NCBI GenBank assembly: GCA_965644295.1
Contig: CBFFRP010000428.1
Location: 62,001-126,000, forward strand
Direction: 5' to 3'
DNA length: 64,000 nucleotides
DNA from: Paraphysomonas bandaiensis
Taxonomy: Eukaryota; Chrysophyceae
Positions 43,422-53,985 of the stretch are shown in pieces (the stretch's first letter is position 1; every line of letters starts with the position of its first letter). The translations under genes were made by a program, and so were the position numbers. The notes under the pieces were generated by a model. The model was not told where the DNA came from. It made no database searches and was given only the letters and a program-made list of their open reading frames with translations.

Positions 43422-43960
43422 AGTCGGATGTTGTAAAACTTATATGTTTTATTTGAGAATATTTTCTCAAACACCGCGCACGGATATGCCAGCGGACATT
43501 GTACGTACTTATATCGAATTTATTGCAGCGATCTTTAGTGTTTCAGGGCGGGTGTTTAGGTAGTTTGATGTTGATGTATAAGATTTAGTAATATATATGT
43601 GTATATTGTATATCTTGTATGTATCTGGAATTTATATCATTTATCATTTGCTTTTTTTAGAAGCAGATTCTATTTTTCAGTAAGGGGCTTTTTAAGGTTC
43701 GTTTTTTTCTGTTAGTATATGGTACATGTTGAAGCAAGACACAACTTTACCGCATTATATATAAAATATCCTCTATACTCCATACTAAGATATAAACTCA
43801 AAACTACTATATCCAGGTAACACAGCGAATAAACCATTAAATATAAGTAACATTATTACTTTAACATTAATACTTGCTCATAAGTGTGCTCCTACCAATA
43901 TAGTCGACCGTGGCCACTTATACACGTGGCGTACAAGTCACAACTGCATACAACTATCAA
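43422..43960. other. Convergent spacer
   Basis: AT-rich, 539 bp, with no transposon or gene seen. Contains the 3' ends of the coiled-coil and COMM-domain genes. Confidence 0.45.
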
Positions 43961-44749
43961 CTACGTAATGTATCTGGTTATACGTTGGCAATGAGTGCTG
44001 CCAAGTTCGTCAACTGCAAGCTGCAGCTCCTTCTGTAGTCTTTTCATGTTTGCATAATCACTCTGCAAATGCATACTTTCAATCGATCGGCTCTCCGTTT
44101 CGCTTCCAGTTGGAAGTTGGAGATCTAACCTCAACTGAAATTTAGGGGTAGTGGTAACACTGAGATTTCGTCGAGCCAGCTACAACAATAGTTACACCAC
44201 ATTAACTACTACTACACATCTCTACCTCCATATCCACACGCCATGAGAGATTAGTAAAACGTGGATGGGAAATATCAAGAACACTCTTAAGAGCGCCTAG
44301 GCTTCTTTTATTATTCCGGTAACACTGTCCAATAGTACAGAGTTAGTTTGTCTTTCGAGTCTAGACAATTTACAAACCGTAGAAAACTTGTCCGCAAGTT
44401 CACTTGGAACCCCGACCTGACGAAGAGTTGCAGAAACAATAGATGGATCGCTCGGTGATCCTTTTATAAATTCCCACAGAATTGCGCCTGCAGAGTGTAA
44501 CAGTGACGTCAAATTGTCTTGCTTCACTCCAATTGTGCCAGCTAGGTTTTGAATTTCATCAGTCACTTCCGCGCCTTGAATAAGTGCAACGGACATCCTT
44601 AGAAACTCTTCATGAACTGTATTTACCACAGAATAGGTTACCATAGCACGCTCTATGCCCATTAACATACCTTCACTGGGGATGAGAGATATCTGCTGCA
44701 CCTGCTCGATAAGAGAGTCATCCAGAGTAATATACTTTCCGGCGGACAT
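43961..44749 (-). CDS. COMM-domain-containing protein (COMMD family)
   Basis: Exons 44749-44367, 44304-44226 and 44179-43961 give 226 residues. An N-terminal all-helical region of about 130 residues is followed by a C-terminal COMM domain. The domain has LSWRVDMELARRNLS, PKFQLRLDLQL and a closing helix (MKRLQKELQLAVDEL), the usual W-x-V-D and L-x-L-x-L pattern. COMMD proteins assemble as a ring in the Commander complex, which sorts endosomal cargo. Which of the ten paralogues it is cannot be settled. The first intron (GTCTAG donor, AAG acceptor) is chosen to bridge a frame change, so its exact ends are less sure. Introns are 62 and 46 bp. Confidence 0.85.
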
Positions 44750-45311
44750 TAAATAGTGCTTGTCTCACAGTCCGATCGGTTCAATTGTCTTCTTATGATC
44801 CTTGTGACTCTATTGGTGATGTTGTTATAACTACTGAAGCAAAGCACACTCATATCACTCACCTTCACCTGAAATACTCTGCACTGGAAATAATATGCTA
44901 TATCTTGACTCAAAACCCATGGTTTATAGAGTGATGCCTATATTTTAGAGTATTTATCCAATCGTCGTCCAATATTTTGACCCCTATATATACAGCAGTG
45001 CATATACCGCAGTGGGGTGGAGCAGCAGGTACATGTATATGACTGTTTGTATACTGTACTGCTGTGTGCAGTGCAGTGGGCAGTATGAGCAGCGGCACTC
45101 ACCCTCCTCTCATTGGAACTAACACACCCCATATAGCATATATTGAAGATCGCGGTAGAGGAATGGGCTCTTGCTGTGTGTAGCAACAGGACTGAACATC
45201 AATCACACTAACTGACAGCGTATCACTGTACCTGTCCATACATATACATACATATACAGCTATAGCCATATCCGCACACACACATACATATACAGACACA
45301 CACACACAGAG
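44750..45311. other. Divergent spacer, COMMD / ankyrin 2
   Basis: 562 bp with CACACA and TACATATACA runs near the ankyrin start (45235-45311). No gene seen; a likely bidirectional promoter. Confidence 0.4.
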
Positions 45312-47678
45312 ATGTCAGCTGATAATTCCAGTAGTGAATCAAGAAGTGGTAAGTCGTATAAGTGGACTCCGAGTGCTCCGTCCAGCATATCGATCGATCC
45401 CAAACTAGCTGCTGAACAGCTGGCCGGCACCGGATCCGTTAAGCGTGCCTTTGATATGGACGATCTCGGCTTCAATTATTTGAATGTATCACTCGGCATG
45501 GCCAGTCGGAATCAGTCTGGCTCTAACACGAGAAAAAGCGGAGTCGGTAATGATAGCAGTGCGGCCAAACATCCAACAATAAATTCTAATGACTTGTCCG
45601 GACGACGCTTTGCTAGTAGACCTGATGATCTTATGTCCCGATATACTCCTACCGATGGATCGGGTCACCACCACAGTACAGTGAAGGTCTCTTGCTTTCC
45701 TACACATAATCGTGCTGTCCGTAGCAGCGCCGCCAACCCTGCCCCATCTCCCACTAGACATGATTTTGATAAGAGAGCGCCTGCGCCGGAACCCTCTGTT
45801 TCAACGCAGGGACTTCGATATTCTCCTCAGCCATTAAACGTGCAACAAAACGCTACTCCAGTTGTCACGTACACTTCACAGGAAAGTTCTACAAATACAG
45901 CTTCCACTGACTCCAGGCCAATTAGGATGTATCCCACCCAAGGTCATACTGACGCAGCATCGCACCAACAGCGATTGGGTAGTGAGAAAACTAGCAATAG
46001 TAGAGTAGGCGAGGTAGCATTGGGTGCTACTCTTAAGCGTGGAGGATCGAATACCCATGTATCTACTACTCCTTCTGTGGGCAAGAAGAAAACAGTACCG
46101 GCAGATGGTGCATTTATTGACTGGGCGAAAATGCAACCAACCCAGGAGGTTGTCCGACGTATGGAACAGCAGGGGATAAAGGCAGATACTGGGACTAACA
46201 AAGCTGGTAATACTCTCATGCATGGCGCCTGCGAGACTGGGAATCTTTCTCTGGTGTTTTTACTATATGAGCTCTACCCGGCTACCCAACTTTCGGTTAC
46301 AAATAACTCTGGACTCCTTCCTGTTCATATAGCCTGTCAAAAAGGCATGATACATATAGTGAAGTTTATCTTGGATAATAAGCACGCGGATGCATCTGTG
46401 ACCACCAGAGATGGGCGCACCTGTCTACACCTTGCAGCGCAGAATAATCATATCGAGTTGGTAACTTACCTTGTGGAAGTTATGCCGCATGAAGCGCTGT
46501 GGAAGACAGAAAGTTGTGGTACGACTGTGTGTATTATATGTGTTATGTGCGTGATATTGTTTTCAGGTCTATCGGCCTTGCATGTGGCTTGCATGGAAAA
46601 TCACATGGAAGTTGTGAAAGCGTTGACAAGAGCTCCTGGCGCCGATCTCTCTCTTCCTGACAGTAGGGGTAGAACCTCTTTGGACATTGCTTGTATTCTA
46701 GGCCATCTATCTTTGGTTAAAGTTATATTATCTCTTCCGAACGATTTGCGTCCTGACTTGAGGACACGAAGCGGAAATAACGGCTACACTTGTTTGCACT
46801 GGGCGTGTGCGAATCACCAATACGCAGTTATCAAGCACTTAGTTCAGGAGGAACATATGAGCATCACACTCCGTGATAAGAATAACCTCACTCCTGATCA
46901 ACTTGTGGACGATGCAGTGGTGTCTCTCATACTGTCTGAGTACGGATGTGAAGGCGACGAAGATGATGAAGAGGAGGAAGGGTCGGTGTATGACTCTGTT
47001 TGTGAAGAAGACGTAGATGACGAAGGAGAAGAATATGAAGACGAAGATGACGATGACGAAGATGATGAAGAAGACAGTGAGGAAGAATCTGAATCTGTTG
47101 CTAGTACGAATAAATCTGAAGAGTTAGTAGAGAAAGGGTCTAGAAAACCCAAAGGGACTAAATCTGACCGAATCAATGACAGCGGAAGATCGTCGAGTCC
47201 TAATATGCAGGAGGGAGTGGACAGTGCCCTGTTCGTCCTTGTCATGGATGAGTCAAATTTGCCGGAACTGGAGGAGTGCCTTGGTGTGGCCCCACATATT
47301 AAACGGGACGTGCGATCTATTAAGGAGGAAGGCACCGGGGACTCTCTGTTACACGCCGCATGTCGTTGTAAATACCTCGCCACAGTTCAGTTTCTTGTAG
47401 AAGGTGTCGGTTCCGACGTGAACAGCGTGAATAATGAAGGGAAAACATGCCTCCATTGTGCTATTGCATCCGACCATGTATCGATTGTTAGGTATCTAGT
47501 TAAGTTTTGCGGGGCCGCGTTGGACATCAAGGATAGGTCTGGAAAGACTGCAATAGACTTATGCAACGAGCTGCCAAACAATTCAAACTCCGAAGAGATA
47601 AAGCGTATTGTGACGAAGGGAAGTCAAAAGAGCGTCACAAAAAGAACAAAGGTTTCTATTCCAAATTTTTCAGCTTAG
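45312..47678 (+). CDS. Ankyrin-repeat protein 2 with acidic linker
   Basis: Exons 45312-46518 and 46567-47678 give 772 residues. A Ser/Thr-rich disordered N-terminus (about 260 residues) precedes a first ankyrin block nearly identical to that of ankyrin protein 1 (IDWAKMQPTQEVVRRMEQQG, NTLMHGACETGNLSLVFLL). Then comes an extreme Asp/Glu run (46950-47110), a basic patch, and a C-terminal ankyrin block (DSLLHAACRCKYLATVQFLV) with basic tail. The 48-bp intron (46519-46566) matches the paralogue's intron in place and almost in sequence. The two genes differ in N-terminus and linker, so partners probably differ. Function unknown. Confidence 0.87.
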   Translation: MSADNSSSESRSGKSYKWTPSAPSSISIDPKLAAEQLAGTGSVKRAFDMDDLGFNYLNVSLGMASRNQSGSNTRKSGVGNDSSAAKHPTINSNDLSGRRFASRPDDLMSRYTPTDGSGHHHSTVKVSCFPTHNRAVRSSAANPAPSPTRHDFDKRAPAPEPSVSTQGLRYSPQPLNVQQNATPVVTYTSQESSTNTASTDSRPIRMYPTQGHTDAASHQQRLGSEKTSNSRVGEVALGATLKRGGSNTHVSTTPSVGKKKTVPADGAFIDWAKMQPTQEVVRRMEQQGIKADTGTNKAGNTLMHGACETGNLSLVFLLYELYPATQLSVTNNSGLLPVHIACQKGMIHIVKFILDNKHADASVTTRDGRTCLHLAAQNNHIELVTYLVEVMPHEALWKTESCGTTVCIICVMCVILFSGLSALHVACMENHMEVVKALTRAPGADLSLPDSRGRTSLDIACILGHLSLVKVILSLPNDLRPDLRTRSGNNGYTCLHWACANHQYAVIKHLVQEEHMSITLRDKNNLTPDQLVDDAVVSLILSEYGCEGDEDDEEEEGSVYDSVCEEDVDDEGEEYEDEDDDDEDDEEDSEEESESVASTNKSEELVEKGSRKPKGTKSDRINDSGRSSSPNMQEGVDSALFVLVMDESNLPELEECLGVAPHIKRDVRSIKEEGTGDSLLHAACRCKYLATVQFLVEGVGSDVNSVNNEGKTCLHCAIASDHVSIVRYLVKFCGAALDIKDRSGKTAIDLCNELPNNSNSEEIKRIVTKGSQKSVTKRTKVSIPNFSA

Positions 47679-47990
47679 TAGTATGTAGTGGCATGTATTT
47701 ACTTATAGAAGATCGTGCTATTTCTGTATCTATATTATGTAGTAGTATTGCATATCAATTGGATCATATCGGCTTGATTACGATAGATATATAAAAAAGT
47801 GGACGTCGATTACGACAGGTACTTATTTCTGAACAAGTAAAAAGATAAGAGTAATTACAACTGCGAATAGTTCCAAAAGACGCAGCGTATAACCCTGTAT
47901 TATTGTGGTTTTTATACCATAACTCATTTAATGTACTGCATAAACTTAACACAGCGATACTTTATCTACACTTAATTTTAATTCCTTGAG
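47679..47990. other. Spacer to copia insertion
   Basis: The 3' UTR region of ankyrin protein 2 up to the copia target site; nothing else seen. Confidence 0.4.
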
Positions 47991-47995
47991 CTCTG

Positions 47996-48316
47996 TGTTG
48001 AGTTTTTGCTGTTTGTGAGCAATTAAAAGCTGTAGTTTCCAAGATATTAGAATTATATCCGTTACTCAAAGAATACAGTAGTAGCTAGCTGTAGTATGAG
48101 AACCAATAATATGATAGCCATTGTAGTGATAAAACTGAAATATACTGACTGTACAAGATAGTGACGATGTAAGATCGTACTAGAAATGGTTGGTGTAGTA
48201 GAGATAGAAAGAGTTGGTGAACGTCAATGAATGAAGTATGGTATCTCTTATAATTATATAATATTCCATATAAGTGTTAACAAAGGTCTTATTACTAAAA
48301 ATGTCTATTTCTAACA
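47996..48316 (+). repeat. Copia 5' LTR
   Basis: 321 bp, starts TGTTGAGTTT and ends TTCTAACA. Its last 16 bases include an ATG that opens the gag-pol frame. Confidence 0.95.
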
Positions 48317-51300
48317 TGGTAGCAGACAGTAGTTCGGAGTGGAAACTTCTTCCTAAATTTGATCAGTTCGGTGTAGTGAATTGGTCAAAGAATCTGAAAG
48401 TGTGGTTGATGAGGAAGAACAGGAACCATCTGGGTCTAGAGGACCGTCCAGTAAGACCAGCAAATAATGCGCCAGTGACAGTCCGAAATAAGTACAAGGA
48501 GGATCTGGACAAGTGGCTGGAGAGGAAAGACACGTGCATCAGTTCGATATTTGAAGCTGTTCAACCAGTCGCTGAAGCCCTTGAGATCGTGGATCAGTAC
48601 TTCCGGGAAAAGGATATGCTCCCGCAGGACCATCCTGATAAAGAGCAGTTAGCGAGTGAACTCATCTCTAGGTTAATTGTTCGGTTTCGAGGGGAAATCC
48701 AATATGAATTAGTTGAATTGAATAAGAAGTTTGCAGGATTCAAAATTCTACCGGGGGAACTCGTGTGCGCAGCAATCGATCGACTAAACGGCATCTGTCA
48801 AAAAATGTCCGAGTTGGGGGAACCACCCACTGACATCGCTAAAAAAACGAAGTTACAGACTGCCCTCGAAACACGAAGCGATTTGGAGCAATTGTACACC
48901 AATCTCTACCTACAAGGTGACATAACCTTTATTGATATGATCACCATATGCAGGAGATACGATCAGGCAAAAGGTGTCCCGAAAGAAGGCACCGACGAAG
49001 TAAACATGAATTCCACTGCTGATGAAAATGAGGTGTGCAGCTATCCCAAATGTGGCAAACGGGGTCACTCACAAAAATCGTGCTGGAAGAAGAAGAGAGA
49101 CCTTAAGATCGCGAAATTAAGAAGGCAGGGAAAGAGTCGTGGCGCTAGGAATCGATCTGAGAGTCGCAGAGACAACAACGAGAAGAAAAAATCAGATGGC
49201 TGCTATGTATGTGGAGACACCAGACATCGTGCGTATAAGTGCAAATTTCGTGCTCAAGTACGTAGTGACTCTGCCCAAGGAGACAAAAACCGGCCATTTT
49301 TGGACGAAAAGCCTGCAAAACGCACAGATTGGAATCGTTTTTTGCGGAGAGAGGAGCAAGAGGAAGATTCGGACTCTGTGAACATGATTATGTATGAGGA
49401 ACCGCATGATGATTCATGTGTCTCTGAAGAGGTGCTACACACTTCCGATGAATCCGTGTATTTAGACAGCTGTGCCTCTAATAAACTGTTCATTGTTAAG
49501 GACAGAAATTTCCTTCATACGGTCAAGAAGGAGGATGGAAATATACAGACAACCAGAGCTGGATCCAGTTTACACTATGAGGAAACTGGAGGCTTTGGCG
49601 ATTGGACTGACATCAAGATCTGCCCTGGATCAGTCAAGAATATCTGCTCTGGAGGAATACTCCGTTCTCACGGGTATGGATTGCAGTTGTTGAACAAGCC
49701 CACTGTTGTGCGACTTGATACTGGGGAGACTGTATTGGAGGCAACCTACTCAAGCAACGGAATGCCTTATGTAAATTTACAGGAAATACTTGATCTTCCA
49801 AATTTGACAATGCTGGAGGAAGTATATTTGTCCGACAAGGTGCATGAAGATCCGTTAGAGATGTTACACAAGCGCTGTGGACACGTCAGCAAACATAAGC
49901 TGATTGAAGCGTTTAAACACAGACTTTTTACCGGGAGCGGATTAACCCGACGACATCTCAGCAAGAAGAGTTTACGAAAAATGAAAGGTATTTGTAAAGC
50001 TTGCGCAAAATCAAAGATGACAAGGAAATCATTCACCGCAAAGAGAGATGACGAACTGCAAGCTACAGAGTTCCTTGAGAAGGTTTCTGTGGACATTGCT
50101 GTATATTTCAATTGCTCATCCAGACAAGGATACAAATATGTTCTGACATTATCAGATATAGCCACCAAGGAGTTTTGGGAATATCCGTTGGAGACACGGT
50201 CTGCGAATGAGGTGTTGAGTTGCGTGAAGGACTGGGTTGAGCGTAAACTCCCTACATATCCCGGTTCACACCGGTTGATACAGTACCATTCGGATGGGGG
50301 GGCTGAGTTGATCGACAAGTCCATTCAGCAATACTTAATGAGCAAGTTTGGAACTAGCATCACTTGGAGCTCCACAGACAGCCCTGAGATGAATGGTGTA
50401 TCTGAGCGTAGGAATCGAACATTGGGAGAAATGACTCTGGCTCTGTTAATGGACTCAGGATTACCCGTAATTTTTTGGTGGGATGCTTATGTATATGCAT
50501 GCATGATAGTTCGACGAATGCCTACACGTACATATCGAGGTTGGATGTCTCCAATGGAATGCGTCCCAGGAGGTTCAGTCCCTGACTTATCGAGATTTCG
50601 ACGCTGGGGGTGCAAGGCTTATGTGCTTATTCCCAAAGGTGATCGTCGAAAGGACTGGCAGGAGAAGTCGCAGACTGGGTATTTCATAGGTCTATCCAAT
50701 ACGAAAAAGGGATCCCGTGTGTGGCTTGGTGACAAAGAAGTCGTATCAGTACATGTTCTGTATGATGAAAGTATACCTCCAAGAGATAAGGAGTACTATG
50801 CAGAGCTTGAAGAGGCCTTAGTCAAAACTGACCCATTAGATCGATCAGTTGAAGAGTTTAAACATCTGATTGGTTCGTATCATGTGGACGACGGGTTTCT
50901 CTTCAAGACTACGAGAGTTGTGGTGCGAAAAGGACTAATTGTGGCGTTTAGGGCGCTAGTAACTGCTGGGAAAGAGCAGATAGAAGAAAAAGTCCCTATT
51001 CACGTACGTGATATTGCCGAGTTGACTGGTGACTATAACCGCAGGCTGTACTCAAAACCTCGTTCTTGTGACGACAAGAGAGGTGGATCGTCATCTACGC
51101 CGGCTTCGGGTGACACGCCCAATAAGTCTACGGCGGATGAGATTCCAGGGAAGAGAATGTCCCTTCGTACTTTGCCGGAGAGTAGTGCGGGTGCTGTACC
51201 GAGTGGGGTCAGCGCGAATCGTGTCTTTGAGAATGTACCTTCTTGTGTGCCAAGTGAGAATAGTGGTACTGTACATGCTGAGTCAAGGGAGACCAGTGGT

Positions 51301-53064
51301 AAACGTACGCGAATCCGAAGGGTGTTGACTAATGTGTCCACCCTGGGTGAGGTAAACCTTCTCCATGACGAGGAGATTGTTAACTTGTGTGATGAGAGTG
51401 ATTGCGCACTTATGTCTAACTCGTCTACTTATAGAGAGCCTGAGACGTATGAAGAGTCATTGACATGTCCTGAAGCTTCAAATTGGAAGGAAGCTAGACG
51501 ATTAGAACGGAATGCATTATTCAAGCGGGAAGTGTTTAATGTCGTTGAGACGCCACCTGGTGTTAGACCTCTAAAGTCCAGATATGTGTTCAAACGAAAA
51601 TACAATAAAGATGGATCAATAAAAAAGCATAAAGCTCGTCTGGTCGCTCTGGGATATGGTCAAAGGACAGGTATAGACGTCGAAAATACATTTGCTCCTG
51701 TGGTGAAATCGATTACGGTTAGACTAATCATTGCCCTTGCTTTCATGTTTAGTATGCACATCCATCAACTTGACGTGTCGAATGCATTCTGTTATGCTAA
51801 AATCGAAGGAGACGTGTACATGGACCCTCCTCCCGATTTTCAGTTGCCACCAGGACACTGTTTCAAACTATATCGCTCACTATATGGCCTTCGGAGTTCT
51901 CCACGTTCATGGTGGAAGACCATACATGGATTTATAAAGTCTTTGGGATTCAAACCCTGCATTTTAGAACCATGTCTATATTATATGATGTACAAAGGTC
52001 ATCGTGTGTACTTAACCATATACGTTGATGATATAGTAATCGCTTGTGCGGATCTGACTATTTTGACAGAAATCAAGAAACGGTTTTGTGAAAGATTTGA
52101 CATGTCAGACATGGGAGAATTAGAGCATTTTCTCAACGTTCGAGTTACAAGGACCAAGAATTATATTCAACTTGACCAATCGACATACGCTGAAAAAATT
52201 CTCACCAAATATGCAGCATTCCTTGGACCTTCAAACAAAGTTCGCAAATCCCCACTACCTGTAGATGCCATGGACAGGATTAATTGCACTGATAGTGAGA
52301 ACTCATCTCAGGAGGAAGAGGGAGTCGACAATTATCCCTATCGTAGCTTACTAGGTGCCATGCTATATCTATCAATGAATACGCGTCCAGATATTGCGTA
52401 TGCTGTTGGCCTATTGTCACGATATGCTTCGAAACCAACAAAGGCTACATGCAAGTTGATGACTTATTTGTTACAATACATCAGGGGTACTGTGCGGAAA
52501 GGTATTCGGTTCAGTGGTAAGAGCTTTGACATGCATATTTTCACAGACGCTGACTGGGCAGGCGATACTGTGTCACGAAGGTCGACAACTGGATACATTG
52601 TGTTTGCAGCAGGTGGACCACTCACCTGGCAATCAATCTTACAAGTTACTGTGTCTACGTCTTCAATGCAGAGTGAGTACCAAGCTATGTACGCTGGCAT
52701 GCAAGAACTGGTGTGGCTTCGGGGGGTGTTGGCCGAATTGGGACTTCGACTGTACGAACCCACTCCATTTTTTTTAGATAGCCAGAGTGCTCGTGATCTA
52801 GCATTAAATCCAGTGTTCCACAAAAGATCAAAACACATTGAAATCAAATACCACTGGGTGCGTGAACATGTAGATCCAGAAGGACGTTTTAACACTGCGA
52901 TATTGTATCACGTTGGAACTGATAACCAGACTGCAGACATATTTACGAAATCTTTGTGTGGCGTTATATACGAGAAGCATAGAAAGAGATGTCTAGGAGA
53001 AGATCAGAAGTCATCTGTGGATGTCATCAGAGAGAATTCATACAAACGAAACAGAGGCTCATAA
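48301..53064 (+). CDS. Copia gag-pol polyprotein
   Basis: A single frame of about 1587 residues. The Gag part has two zinc knuckles (C-x4-C-x4-H-x4-C near 49037; C-x2-C-x4-H-x4-C near 49200). The protease is LDSCASNKLF, with Cys where DSGA is common. The integrase has an LHKRCGH...CKACAKSK zinc site and catalytic Asp/Asp/Glu at VDIA (about 50090), HSDGG (about 50290) and MNGVSERRNRTL (about 50395). Reverse transcriptase shows KHKARLVALGYGQ, LDVSNAF and YVDD (about 52025). RNase H has FTDADWAGD and SEYQAMYAG. No stops or frame breaks. The start may be ATG 48301 (inside the LTR) or ATG 48316 at the LTR edge. Confidence 0.95.
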   Translation: MSISNMVADSSSEWKLLPKFDQFGVVNWSKNLKVWLMRKNRNHLGLEDRPVRPANNAPVTVRNKYKEDLDKWLERKDTCISSIFEAVQPVAEALEIVDQYFREKDMLPQDHPDKEQLASELISRLIVRFRGEIQYELVELNKKFAGFKILPGELVCAAIDRLNGICQKMSELGEPPTDIAKKTKLQTALETRSDLEQLYTNLYLQGDITFIDMITICRRYDQAKGVPKEGTDEVNMNSTADENEVCSYPKCGKRGHSQKSCWKKKRDLKIAKLRRQGKSRGARNRSESRRDNNEKKKSDGCYVCGDTRHRAYKCKFRAQVRSDSAQGDKNRPFLDEKPAKRTDWNRFLRREEQEEDSDSVNMIMYEEPHDDSCVSEEVLHTSDESVYLDSCASNKLFIVKDRNFLHTVKKEDGNIQTTRAGSSLHYEETGGFGDWTDIKICPGSVKNICSGGILRSHGYGLQLLNKPTVVRLDTGETVLEATYSSNGMPYVNLQEILDLPNLTMLEEVYLSDKVHEDPLEMLHKRCGHVSKHKLIEAFKHRLFTGSGLTRRHLSKKSLRKMKGICKACAKSKMTRKSFTAKRDDELQATEFLEKVSVDIAVYFNCSSRQGYKYVLTLSDIATKEFWEYPLETRSANEVLSCVKDWVERKLPTYPGSHRLIQYHSDGGAELIDKSIQQYLMSKFGTSITWSSTDSPEMNGVSERRNRTLGEMTLALLMDSGLPVIFWWDAYVYACMIVRRMPTRTYRGWMSPMECVPGGSVPDLSRFRRWGCKAYVLIPKGDRRKDWQEKSQTGYFIGLSNTKKGSRVWLGDKEVVSVHVLYDESIPPRDKEYYAELEEALVKTDPLDRSVEEFKHLIGSYHVDDGFLFKTTRVVVRKGLIVAFRALVTAGKEQIEEKVPIHVRDIAELTGDYNRRLYSKPRSCDDKRGGSSSTPASGDTPNKSTADEIPGKRMSLRTLPESSAGAVPSGVSANRVFENVPSCVPSENSGTVHAESRETSGKRTRIRRVLTNVSTLGEVNLLHDEEIVNLCDESDCALMSNSSTYREPETYEESLTCPEASNWKEARRLERNALFKREVFNVVETPPGVRPLKSRYVFKRKYNKDGSIKKHKARLVALGYGQRTGIDVENTFAPVVKSITVRLIIALAFMFSMHIHQLDVSNAFCYAKIEGDVYMDPPPDFQLPPGHCFKLYRSLYGLRSSPRSWWKTIHGFIKSLGFKPCILEPCLYYMMYKGHRVYLTIYVDDIVIACADLTILTEIKKRFCERFDMSDMGELEHFLNVRVTRTKNYIQLDQSTYAEKILTKYAAFLGPSNKVRKSPLPVDAMDRINCTDSENSSQEEEGVDNYPYRSLLGAMLYLSMNTRPDIAYAVGLLSRYASKPTKATCKLMTYLLQYIRGTVRKGIRFSGKSFDMHIFTDADWAGDTVSRRSTTGYIVFAAGGPLTWQSILQVTVSTSSMQSEYQAMYAGMQELVWLRGVLAELGLRLYEPTPFFLDSQSARDLALNPVFHKRSKHIEIKYHWVREHVDPEGRFNTAILYHVGTDNQTADIFTKSLCGVIYEKHRKRCLGEDQKSSVDVIRENSYKRNRGS
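48317..48329 (+). promoter_or_regulatory. Copia primer-binding site
   Basis: TGGTAGCAGACAG directly follows the 5' LTR. It resembles the TGGTATCAGAGC-type site complementary to initiator tRNA-Met used by many copia elements. Confidence 0.7.
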
Positions 53065-53182
53065 ACGTGTTGTCTACGGAGAGGCTAGCTGAAACGTCGG
53101 AGCCATACGTCCACCGGTTTGTCCTATACGGTTTCGGTGGTTGCGTATCCGTCAGTTATGCCATGTGTTACAGCTTTGAATT

Positions 53183-53191
53183 GAGAGGGAG
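53183..53191 (+). promoter_or_regulatory. Copia polypurine tract
   Basis: GAGAGGGAG immediately before the 3' LTR, the expected primer for plus-strand synthesis. Confidence 0.75.
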
Positions 53192-53512
53192 TGTTGAGTT
53201 TTTGCTGTTTGTGAGCAATTAAAAGCTGTAGTTTCCAAGATATTAGAATTATATCCGTTACTCAAAGAATACAGTAGTAGCTAGCTGTAGTATGAGAACC
53301 AATAATATGATAGCCATTGTAGTGATAAAACTGAAATATACTGACTGTACAAGATAGTGACGATGTAAGATCGTACTAGAAATGGTTGGTGTAGTAGAGA
53401 TAGAAAGAGTTGGTGAACGTCAATGAATGAAGTATGGTATCTCTTATAATTATATAATATTCCATATAAGTGTTAACAAAGGTCTTATTACTAAAAATGT
53501 CTATTTCTAACA
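53192..53512 (+). repeat. Copia 3' LTR
   Basis: 321 bp, identical by eye to the 5' LTR, followed by the CTCTG duplication. Confidence 0.95.
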
Positions 53513-53517
53513 CTCTG

Positions 53518-53985
53518 AAGGATCTCTTCAAGCCTCATCTCAATCTCTACTTTTGCTCTTTTGAGTCTTCCTCTTCATATATCGTGGTAGATATCTGAAT
53601 ATTAACTGAGATATTAATATTTGATGACTAGATTTTCATCTCAGTTTCGGATTATTTTTGGTGTGATTAGCAAATTACACTAAGTTGACTAGTGTCCAAT
53701 TATAGATCTCTGAAAGAAAACAGCGTATTATCGTATTATCTCAGCGAAAAATTCTGATTAACGTTGGTGGAATGAATGAAGAGCAGTGCTTGTATGACAA
53801 GTGTCATTCTATATTTTGTAGTTAAGTAGTTATCATGTATATATCAAATGATACTTGTACCATCATGGCTAAAATAGTAGCCTGATGGTAATACCATAAT
53901 TCGCTACGAAACTACGCACACACTACTACTCATGAAATTAATAATTACTGACAGTCTTAAACATATTACATAGTGGCATTACAGA
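53518..53985. other. Spacer between copia and COG2
   Basis: AT-rich, no gene or further repeat seen; includes the COG2 3' end. Confidence 0.4.

Larger units (their letters stand above)
47996..53512 (+). mobile_element. Ty1/copia LTR retrotransposon, intact, 5517 bp
   Basis: Two 321-bp LTRs (47996-48316, 53192-53512), TG...CA, appear identical base for base. The 5-bp target duplication CTCTG is at 47991-47995 and 53513-53517. The primer-binding site TGGTAGCAGACAG follows the 5' LTR and a purine tract GAGAGGGAG precedes the 3' LTR. One continuous gag-pol frame in the order PR-IN-RT-RH defines copia. The copy looks young and potentially competent. Confidence 0.97.
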
